From DAOTVS01 sp034436375 (lineage in GTDB: Bacteria > Chloroflexota > Anaerolineae > SpSt-313), in the NCBI GenBank assembly GCA_034436375.1, contig DAOTVS010000090.1, positions 1 to 11,950 on the forward strand: a DNA stretch of 11,950 nucleotides, given 5' to 3'. Position 1 is the stretch's first letter, and each line of letters starts with the position of its first letter. A model generated the notes under the pieces. That model did no database searches and was not told where the DNA came from. It saw only the letters and a list, made by a program, of their open reading frames with translations. Shown one piece after another: positions 6,750-11,950 of the stretch. The translations under genes and the position numbers were made by a program.

Positions 6750-7646
6750 ATGTTAGCTAAGCAAGCAAGCACGACCGCGCCCGCACGCCCGCGTTCCCGC
6801 AGTTGGCTCAGGCGACACCGGCAGCAGGTGCAGACCGTTCTCACCTACCTGCTGCTGTGTGCAGGGGCAGTGGTTCTCATGGTCCCCTTTTTCTGGATGC
6901 TCAGCACCAGCTTGAAGACGCTGGACGAGGTCAACGTCTGGCCCATCAAGTGGATTCCCAGTAAGCTGATGTGGACCAACTATGTGGACGTCTTCCAGCG
7001 CGTCCCCTTTGCGCGCTATATGCTGAACAGCCTTGTTCTGGCTGCGGGTGGGATCATCGGCAGCCTGATCAGCAGCTCGCTGGCCGGCTTCGGCTTTTCC
7101 CGCCTGCGCTTTCCGGGCCGCGACGCTCTGTTCTTCGTCAATCTGACTGTCCTGATGCTGCCGACCTGGGCGGTCATCGTGCCCCATTTTATCATGTTCA
7201 ACGCCATCCACTGGCTCGATACCTACCTGCCCATCATCGTGCCATCCTTTTTCGGCAATGCGTTTTACATCTTTCTGTTCCGGCAGTATTTCCTGGGCAT
7301 CCCTACCGAGCTGGAGGACGCTGCGCGCATTGATGGGTGCGGCACTTTCCGCATCTTTGTGCAGATCTTCCTGCCGCTGTCGGCGCCCGTCATCGCCACG
7401 GTGGCCATCTTTGCTTTCTTCTACTACTGGAACGACCTGATCTATCCTCTGGTCTACCTGCGCTCGCAGCTCAACTTTCCAGTCAGCCTGGGCTTGCGGA
7501 TGTTTCAGCAGGCCAACATGGGCATTATCGATTATCCCCGGATGATGGCGGCGGCCGTCCTCTCGCTGATCCCCTGCGTGGCCCTGTTCACGGTGGCCCA
7601 GCGGCTCTTCATCCAGGGCGTCGTCATGACGGGCGTGGAGAAGTGA
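6750..7646 (+). CDS. ABC sugar permease, CUT1 MalG/UgpE type
   Basis: 298 aa inner-membrane subunit that pairs with the upstream permease. A basic N-terminus (RPRSRSWLRRHRQQ) precedes the first membrane segment (TYLLLCAGAVVLMVPFFWML), followed by STSLKTLDEV as usual in this subfamily. The EAA-type loop EDAARIDGCGTFRIFVQIFLP begins at about residue 189. The C-terminus ends close after the last membrane segment (QRLFIQGVVMTGVEK), a hallmark of MalG-like subunits. A strong ribosome site AGGAGG (6736-6741) sits eight bases before ATG. Only 2 bp separate its stop from the next gene's start, so translation is probably coupled. No ATP-binding subunit follows; a shared MsmK/UgpC-type ATPase elsewhere in the genome is the usual solution for this family. 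Confidence 0.92.
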   Translation: MLAKQASTTAPARPRSRSWLRRHRQQVQTVLTYLLLCAGAVVLMVPFFWMLSTSLKTLDEVNVWPIKWIPSKLMWTNYVDVFQRVPFARYMLNSLVLAAGGIIGSLISSSLAGFGFSRLRFPGRDALFFVNLTVLMLPTWAVIVPHFIMFNAIHWLDTYLPIIVPSFFGNAFYIFLFRQYFLGIPTELEDAARIDGCGTFRIFVQIFLPLSAPVIATVAIFAFFYYWNDLIYPLVYLRSQLNFPVSLGLRMFQQANMGIIDYPRMMAAAVLSLIPCVALFTVAQRLFIQGVVMTGVEK

Positions 7647-7648
7647 CA

Positions 7649-8770
7649 ATGGATCACCTGGAACGCTTTCTGGCCGTCATGGAATACAAGCCTGTGGACC
7701 GCGTGCCCAACTGGGAGGCCGGGGTATGGCCGCAGACTCGTGAGCGCTGGGAGCGGGAAGGGCTGGACCCTACGCTGCTACACTGGGACTGGTTCACCGG
7801 CGAGAGTGCGTTGGGGATGGATCCACGGGAGTTTATCCGCTTCACCGGCGAGATGGTGCCGCCCTTTGAGTATGAGGAATTGGCCGAGGATGAGCGGACC
7901 GTCACCTTTCGCGACGAAAAGGGCATCATCCGTCAGGCCCTCAAAGAGGGGGCCATCGGCCGGGCGCGCATGTCGATGGATCATTTCATCAGCTTTCCCG
8001 TGCGCAACATGGCCGACTGGCAGGAGATCAAGAAGCGCTATAACCCAACCAGCGCCCAGCGCATGGAGCCTTTCTGGCAGGAATTCCGCCTGCAGGGCTG
8101 GAAGAGCCGCCGCCACCCCCTGATCTTCGGCCCCAACTGCACCACCCTGGGCTTCTACTGGCTGGCCCGCGAGCTGCTGGGCACCGAGAACCTCTCCTAT
8201 GCCTGGTACGACCAGCCGGCGCTGATGCACGACATCATGGAGCACCACGCCCACTTTTTGATCGAGGCCATGCGCCCCGTGCTGGAACGCGTGACGGTGG
8301 ACTATATCTGCATCAACGAAGACCTATCGATGAAGAATGGGCCCCTGCTCAGCCCCAAGACCTACCGGGAGTTTATCTATCCTCGCCTGCAGAGGGTGAT
8401 CGAGTTCGCCAAGGGGCACGGCGTGCGCTATGTGTGCATCGACACCGACGGCAACCCCGAGCCCCTCATCCCCCAGTTCCTCGATGCCGGCGTCGATGCC
8501 ATCTGGCCCATGGAGCGGACCGCCGATCAGGACCCCGTGCGCCTGCGCCAAAAGTTTGGCCGGTCGCTGCGGCTGTGGGGCGGGGTCGACAAGCGAGTGT
8601 TGGCGCAGGGTCCCCGGGCCATCGATGAGCATCTGCGCACGCTGGCGCCGCTCATTGCGGAGGGGGGCTTTATCCCGACGGTTGACCATACCGTGCCGCC
8701 CGATGTGAGCTGGGCCAATATGCAGTACTACATGGAGAGCAAGGCCAGGTTGCTAAGGGGGGAGTTCTAG
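7649..8770 (+). CDS. Uroporphyrinogen decarboxylase (URO-D/MtaA-like) family protein
   Basis: 373 aa, predicted cytoplasmic, TIM-barrel family. The family includes haem-pathway uroporphyrinogen decarboxylase and zinc-dependent methylcobamide:CoM methyltransferases, plus many members of unknown role. Seen: the N-terminal lead MDHLERFLAVMEYKPVDRVPNWE, a segment FGPNCTTLGFYWLARELLG, and the C-terminal WGGVDKRVLAQGP and GGFIPTVDHTVPPDVSW signatures. Where MtaA-like methyltransferases carry a zinc-binding His-x-Cys before Gly-Asn, this protein reads CIDTDGN with Asp265 and Asp267, so a standard zinc thiol methyltransferase site is not evident. The haem role is unlikely, since the gene sits in a transport operon. 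It starts two bases after the permease stop with GGAG eight bases before ATG, so it is co-expressed with sugar uptake. The exact reaction is unknown. A methyl- or carboxyl-group reaction on the imported compound or its product is a guess. Confidence 0.8.
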   Translation: MDHLERFLAVMEYKPVDRVPNWEAGVWPQTRERWEREGLDPTLLHWDWFTGESALGMDPREFIRFTGEMVPPFEYEELAEDERTVTFRDEKGIIRQALKEGAIGRARMSMDHFISFPVRNMADWQEIKKRYNPTSAQRMEPFWQEFRLQGWKSRRHPLIFGPNCTTLGFYWLARELLGTENLSYAWYDQPALMHDIMEHHAHFLIEAMRPVLERVTVDYICINEDLSMKNGPLLSPKTYREFIYPRLQRVIEFAKGHGVRYVCIDTDGNPEPLIPQFLDAGVDAIWPMERTADQDPVRLRQKFGRSLRLWGGVDKRVLAQGPRAIDEHLRTLAPLIAEGGFIPTVDHTVPPDVSWANMQYYMESKARLLRGEF

Positions 8771-8857
8771 CCCCTCAGCAGTTGTTCGGCCTGCTGGTAG
8801 CGCAGGAATTGGCCGGGCAGCACGCTCCGCCACTGACCGGCCTCAATCCTGGGTAGG
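8767..8857 (-). pseudogene. Possible gene remnant on the minus strand
   Basis: Reading leftward from about 8848 to a TAG at 8767-8769, the frame gives IEAGQWRSVLPGQFLRYQQA and then EQLLRG, with GC-rich third positions and plausible amino-acid composition. It resembles the C-terminal end of a protein. Upstream the frame runs into the perfect hairpin at 8858 and has no credible start. It could be a leftover of a gene cut by insertion or deletion, or pure chance in GC-rich DNA. I do not recognise the family. Confidence 0.15.
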
Positions 8858-8930
8858 GAGTTGGCGTATGAGTTTCCGGCGCTGCCGCCCCGCAGGCGGC
8901 AGCGCCGGAAACTCATACGCCAACTCACCC
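8851..8930. repeat. Long near-perfect hairpin between URO-D-like and glycohydrolase genes
   Basis: Two 32-bp arms (8858-8889 and 8895-8926) are exact reverse complements around a 5-nt loop, CCGCA. After a 3-nt bulge (8855-8857) the stem goes on with GGGT (8851-8854) against ACCC (8927-8930). The right foot is also part of a 12-bp palindrome ACCCTATAGGGT (8927-8938). No T-tract follows, so it is not a standard intrinsic terminator. It may act as an mRNA stability or processing element, or be a tiny mobile palindromic repeat. The absence of mismatches suggests recent origin or strong constraint. It begins 87 bp after the upstream stop and ends about 80 bp before the next start. Confidence 0.7.
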
Positions 8931-9008
8931 TATAGGGTCCGGCCGGGGCCATGCGCAGCCTAGAACTCGGCTGCCGACCGGCAAGAATCGGAAATCAAGG
9001 AGGAAATT

Positions 9009-10898
9009 ATGCAACTCCCGTATGACCGCTATCTGGACCAAGTGCTTGGCGGCTGGATCGGCAAGAGCATCGGCGGCACCGTGGGCGCCCGCTTTGAGGG
9101 CAACAAGGGCTGGATCGAGATCGGCGCCCACGAAATGTTCCCCGACAAGATACCCCCCAACGATGACCTGGACCTGCAGATCCTGTGGCTCAAAGTGCTG
9201 GAGGAAAAGGGCGCCGCCCTGACCTCCGATGACCTGGCCCAGGCCTGGCTGGATGGCTGCTGGTATCCCTTTAATGAGTACGGCATCTTCCGGCGCAACT
9301 GGCGGCTGGGCATCCACCCGCCCATGTCGGGCCGCTTTACCAACCAGTTCTGGGAGACGGGCATGGGCTGCCCCATCCGCTCGGAGATTTGGGGTTATGT
9401 CTTCCCCGGCGCCCCCGACCTGGCGGCGCGCTATGCGGTGCTGGACGGCACGCTGGACCATACGGAGCAGTCGGTCGGCGGCGAGATGATGCTGGCGGCG
9501 ATGGCCTCCATGGCTTTCTTTGTGCCCGATGTGCGCCGGCTGGCGGCTATGTTCATCCATTACCTGCCCCAGGGTACGCCCATCGAGCGCCTCACCCGGG
9601 CCGCCTTCCAGGCCTATGACGAGGGGCTGAGCCTGCGCGACGCCCGCGACCGCCTGATGGCCCTGGCCGGCATCCCCGAGGCCTGCGACTCGCAGGTCAA
9701 CGTGCCTTTCACTTTCCTGGGGCTCCTCTATGGGGGCAACGACCTGCAGGAGACCCTGCTCGCGACCCTGCGCTGCGGCTATGATACGGACTGCACCCTG
9801 GCCACGGCCGGCGCCCTGATCGGCCAGATCCTGGGCGCGAGCCGCATCCCCGAAGCCCTCAAGGGGCCCATCGGCGACGAGCTGGTGATGGGCATCCAGT
9901 ATCGGCGGGAGGAGATGACGCTCTCGGCGCTGGCACGCGATACGGCGCGCATGGGCGTGCTCTTGTCTCAGGAGATGGGCACCGGCGTCGAGATCACGCA
10001 GGCCCCGGCAATGAGCCCGCTGCCGCCGACGGCCAAGGCGCCCGCGACGCGCCTCAGCGTGGAGTACGGAGGGCTGCCGGCGGCTGCGCCCGGGGATTGT
10101 GTGACGGTGACCGTACGGGTAGAGGGCCAGGCGCCGGAGGGTGCGCCATTGACGGTGACAGGTCCCGCCGGCTGGGTGGTGGCGCCCACATTGGCTGTGG
10201 TGGGGCCAGCGAACCGGGCAGTAACCTTTTCCCTCCACGCCCCGCTACAGTCCGGGATGGACTTCCCCATGCGGAATCTCTTCACCGCCCGTCTGGGCGG
10301 CCCGGAGCCCATCGAGTATACCTTCGGCGTCGCCGGAGCGGGGCTGTGGCGTTTCCTGGGCGCCTACTATGACGCCCTGCCTGACGAGGGCGATGAGCGC
10401 CAGCAGCGGCGGCGCTTTAACCAGCACTTTGCTTCGCTAGAGCGGTCGTACCTGCCTGAGCCGGCGCCCGATGTAGACGGGCTCTATGCGGCCTGGTCGC
10501 TCAAGCTGGGCCGCCCGGCCCTTGCTCCCTCTTACGAGCACGAGGTCGACCCGACGCGGCTTATCGGGCTACGCGGCGCCTATTGCTGCTACCTGGCGCG
10601 TACGGTCATCTCGCCGGAGGAGCGCCCGGCCTATATCGTGGTGGGCAACAACGACTCCTACCGGCTCTACCTGAACGGCGAGCTGATCGCCGAGGAGCAA
10701 GAGAGCACCTGGTGGGCGCCCTTCAACGGCGTGTACAAGGTTACCCTGCGCCAGGGCGCCAACCATCTGCTGCTCAAGCTGCTCAAGCGCGGCGATGATC
10801 TGCACTTTACCCTGGGCTTCCGCGCCGATACGGGCACGTGGGCCCGCAATCACAACTGTGAGGACTGGCTGGTAGACCTGAGCGATATCGTGCCCTGA
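9009..10898 (+). CDS. ADP-ribosylglycohydrolase-fold hydrolase with C-terminal beta-rich, sugar-binding-like extension
   Basis: 629 aa, no signal peptide, so probably cytoplasmic. Residues 1 to about 330 form an ADP-ribosylglycohydrolase (ARH/DraG) fold domain. Seen: GGWIGKSIGGTVGARFEG near the start, PNDDLD (50-55) at the place of the usual metal-binding TDDT motif, and CGYDTDCTLATAGALIGQILG with Asp259 and Asp261 as the second metal-ligand pair. The family hydrolyses glycosidic bonds to ribose with two metal ions, but many members in sugar operons have unknown substrates. After a Pro/Ala linker (about 328-345) come a beta-sandwich-like region (about 346-440) and a second beta-rich region (about 441-629). 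The latter has YIVVGNNDSYRLYLNGELI from residue 542, resembling galactose-binding-like domains of glycoside hydrolases. Full-length ARH proteins are usually near 300-350 aa, so the extension doubles the size. A strong AAGGAGG (8997-9003) lies five bases before ATG. It probably processes the imported glycoside. Confidence 0.82.
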   Translation: MQLPYDRYLDQVLGGWIGKSIGGTVGARFEGNKGWIEIGAHEMFPDKIPPNDDLDLQILWLKVLEEKGAALTSDDLAQAWLDGCWYPFNEYGIFRRNWRLGIHPPMSGRFTNQFWETGMGCPIRSEIWGYVFPGAPDLAARYAVLDGTLDHTEQSVGGEMMLAAMASMAFFVPDVRRLAAMFIHYLPQGTPIERLTRAAFQAYDEGLSLRDARDRLMALAGIPEACDSQVNVPFTFLGLLYGGNDLQETLLATLRCGYDTDCTLATAGALIGQILGASRIPEALKGPIGDELVMGIQYRREEMTLSALARDTARMGVLLSQEMGTGVEITQAPAMSPLPPTAKAPATRLSVEYGGLPAAAPGDCVTVTVRVEGQAPEGAPLTVTGPAGWVVAPTLAVVGPANRAVTFSLHAPLQSGMDFPMRNLFTARLGGPEPIEYTFGVAGAGLWRFLGAYYDALPDEGDERQQRRRFNQHFASLERSYLPEPAPDVDGLYAAWSLKLGRPALAPSYEHEVDPTRLIGLRGAYCCYLARTVISPEERPAYIVVGNNDSYRLYLNGELIAEEQESTWWAPFNGVYKVTLRQGANHLLLKLLKRGDDLHFTLGFRADTGTWARNHNCEDWLVDLSDIVP

Positions 10899-11105
10899 CC
10901 TGACAGGGGAAGAGGGGAAAAGGGGATCGAAGCGGCAAGTAACCCTGTCTACCTGGTGACCGAATGGGATATCCATGAGCCCTCCGCATTGCCTCTTGCA
11001 GGGCAGTGTGAAGGGCTTCTCTGTGCCTGTCCTCTCCCACGCACCCGGCAAGAGTGCGCAAGGCAGCGTGCCCCAGGAGAACTGCCCTGATGCCGGGCAT
11101 GGACC

Positions 11106-11134
11106 TTGACGCCGGCAGGATGTAGATGTATGCT
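11106..11134 (+). promoter_or_regulatory. Promoter of the toxin-antitoxin pair
   Basis: TTGACG (11106-11111), 17-bp spacer and TATGCT (11129-11134) form a good sigma70-type promoter, placing the transcript start about 20 bp upstream of the antitoxin ATG. A 10-bp direct repeat covers the -10 box. The rest of the 263-bp gap after the glycohydrolase gene holds only a 9-bp inverted repeat (10999-11007 with 11081-11089) and no clear terminator. Confidence 0.6.
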
Positions 11135-11143
11135 GTAGATGTA
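11121..11143. repeat. 10-bp direct repeat over the -10 box, candidate antitoxin operator
   Basis: TGTAGATGTA occurs at 11121-11130 and again at 11134-11143, 13 bp apart start to start, bracketing the -10. Ribbon-helix-helix antitoxins commonly bind tandem short repeats in their own promoter, so autoregulation by the downstream gene product is likely. The binding itself is inference. Confidence 0.5.
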
Positions 11144-11161
11144 ATGAGCAGGAGGTGAGCG

Positions 11162-11476
11162 ATGGCGAAAAAGCTATACCGCACCCAGGTGCTGCTGGAG
11201 CCGGAGCAACACAAGGCCCTGGCGGCCATCGCGCAGCGGCAGGGGAGCAGCGTCTCCAAGGTCATGCGGGAGATTGTGGAGCAGTACCTGGTGGAGCAGG
11301 ATGCGGAGCTGGAGCAGCAGCTGGCAGCGCTGGATCGGATTCGGGAGCACCGAGATGCGATACTGGCGCGCAGGGGTGGCGAGCCCATCGACATCGACGT
11401 GGTTGCGCTCATCAACCAGATGAGGGAAGAGAGGGACCAGGAGATCCACGATGCCATCTTCGGTGATCGTGATTGA
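11162..11476 (+). CDS. Ribbon-helix-helix antitoxin (VapB-like)
   Basis: 104 aa. The N-terminus follows the ribbon-helix-helix plan: a short beta strand (LYRTQVLLEP, residues 5-14), helix A (EQHKALAAIAQRQ), a turn with SSVSK, and helix B (VMREIVEQYLVEQ). Dimers bind DNA through the strand. The C-terminal half is charged and helical, as expected for the toxin-neutralising tail. A strong AGGAGGTGA (11150-11158) lies just before ATG. Its 3' end overlaps the toxin gene by 26 bp, which links the two translationally. It is the likely repressor of its own promoter and antidote to the PIN-domain protein. Confidence 0.82.
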   Translation: MAKKLYRTQVLLEPEQHKALAAIAQRQGSSVSKVMREIVEQYLVEQDAELEQQLAALDRIREHRDAILARRGGEPIDIDVVALINQMREERDQEIHDAIFGDRD

Positions 11477-11882
11477 TGCGAACCTCGCCGTGCAGGCCGT
11501 TGTGCCCGGGCCTTTGGCCGTGGCTGCCAGCCTGTTCGCTGATTGGCGGCTGAGCAAGAGCAGGCTCGTGGCCCCCGACCCCTGGCTTGCCGAGGCGCTC
11601 AGTGCGGTGCGCGGTTTGGTCTTCGCCAGAGCGCTCTCACGCGATGAGGGGTTGGTCGCGGTCGATGATCTATTTGCCCTGGGCGTAGAACTGGCTCCCC
11701 TGACCCTCTGGCTCTGCCGCAGCGCCCTGTCGTGGGCCGAGCGCCTGGGCCAGGCCAAGGTGTACGACAGCCTCTACCTGGCGCTGGCCGAGCAGCTCCA
11801 GGCCGAGTTCTGGACGGCCGACCGCCGGCTCGCCAACCGTGCACAAAAGCTTGGTGCAGATTGGGTGCACGTGGCCGAGTAG
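11451..11882 (+). CDS. PIN-domain ribonuclease toxin (VapC-like)
   Basis: 143 aa, about the usual VapC length. The four acidic residues expected for the metal-dependent RNase site are present: Asp9 in VIVIDANLAV, Glu48 in APDPWLAEALSAV, Asp106 in KVYDSLYLALAE and Asp124 in WTADRRLANR. The family cleaves tRNA or rRNA and slows growth when the antitoxin is lost; the target of this one is unknown. ATG 11451 lies inside the antitoxin gene with AGGAGA six bases upstream, so coupled translation is expected. The site looks intact and the toxin should be active. Such pairs are common as mobile or stabilising modules and need not be linked to the transporter operon. Confidence 0.88.
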   Translation: MPSSVIVIDANLAVQAVVPGPLAVAASLFADWRLSKSRLVAPDPWLAEALSAVRGLVFARALSRDEGLVAVDDLFALGVELAPLTLWLCRSALSWAERLGQAKVYDSLYLALAEQLQAEFWTADRRLANRAQKLGADWVHVAE

Positions 11883-11905
11883 CTGGTTGAGTAGTAAGGG
11901 TTTCA

Positions 11906-11950
11906 CGCGGAGGCGCGGAGAACGCGGAGAGAGCTCTCTCCGCGTTCTCC
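11906..11950. repeat. CGCGGAG-rich repeat ending in a 34-bp perfect palindrome, cut by the window
   Basis: CGCGGAG occurs at 11906-11912, 11914-11920 and 11923-11929, and inverted at 11938-11944. Bases 11917-11950 are a perfect palindrome with 17-nt arms meeting at GAGCTC. The arm probably goes on past the window end. It follows the toxin stop by a short gap and could serve as a bidirectional terminator-like hairpin. Similar TTTCACGC-GGAG type sequences are, from memory, a widespread intergenic repeat in several phyla. No T-tract is visible inside the window. Confidence 0.55.

Noticed and set aside
6753..7649. 298-codon minus-strand frame opposite the second permease
   Set aside because: It mirrors the permease almost exactly and has a highly charged, unstructured composition.
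8925..10238. 437-codon minus-strand open frame opposite the glycohydrolase
   Set aside because: It is rich in His, Gln and Arg as expected for antisense of GC-rich coding DNA, with no domain and no ribosome site.
10807..11457. Minus-strand frame covering the gap before the antitoxin
   Set aside because: It overlaps the ends of three well-supported + strand genes and shows only low-complexity Ser/Arg composition.
11906..11950. CRISPR-like array from repeated CGCGGAG units
   Set aside because: The units are only 7 bp with 1-2 bp gaps, with no spacer-sized intervals and no cas genes nearby.

Overview
The window is GC-rich bacterial DNA with tightly packed genes. The best guess is a member of the Chloroflexota (Anaerolineae/Caldilineae type). 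This rests on the long Pro/Thr/Ala/Glu-rich linker behind the lipobox of the solute-binding protein, a Tat-type lipoprotein signal, a two-component protein with a sigma4-like helix-turn-helix fused to a receiver, and a sugar ABC operon without its own ATPase. It is inferred from style, not from a marker gene.

Left part (1-3625): a membrane-bound hybrid histidine kinase on the + strand faces a response-regulator-like protein on the - strand. The two reading frames overlap tail to tail by 50 bp. The regulator combines a DNA-binding-like N-terminus, a decayed kinase ATPase-like core and an intact C-terminal receiver.

Control region (3626-4091): 466 bp between divergent genes. It holds overlapping back-to-back sigma70-type promoters, a 9-bp inverted repeat straddling their shared -10 region, a leader stem-loop, and a perfect 22-bp palindrome just upstream of the first transporter gene's ribosome binding site.

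Central operon (4092-10898, all +): a lipoprotein solute-binding protein, two CUT1-type sugar permeases, a uroporphyrinogen-decarboxylase (URO-D/MtaA-like) family protein and an ADP-ribosylglycohydrolase-fold protein with a long C-terminal beta-rich extension. The ATPase is not encoded here and is presumably shared. Two structured spacers interrupt the operon. One is a 227-bp MITE-like element with 37-bp terminal inverted repeats between binding protein and permease. The other is a nearly perfect hairpin of more than 32 bp between the URO-D-like gene and the glycohydrolase. The gene set suggests uptake and intracellular processing of a carbohydrate or glycoside by a pathway I cannot name; this is the strongest candidate for an undescribed system here.

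Right part (11106-11950): a ribbon-helix-helix antitoxin and PIN-domain toxin pair (VapBC type) with its own promoter and a 10-bp direct repeat over the -10. The window ends in a 34-bp perfect palindrome within a CGCGGAG-rich repeat that probably continues beyond the window. No rRNA, tRNA or CRISPR was seen.
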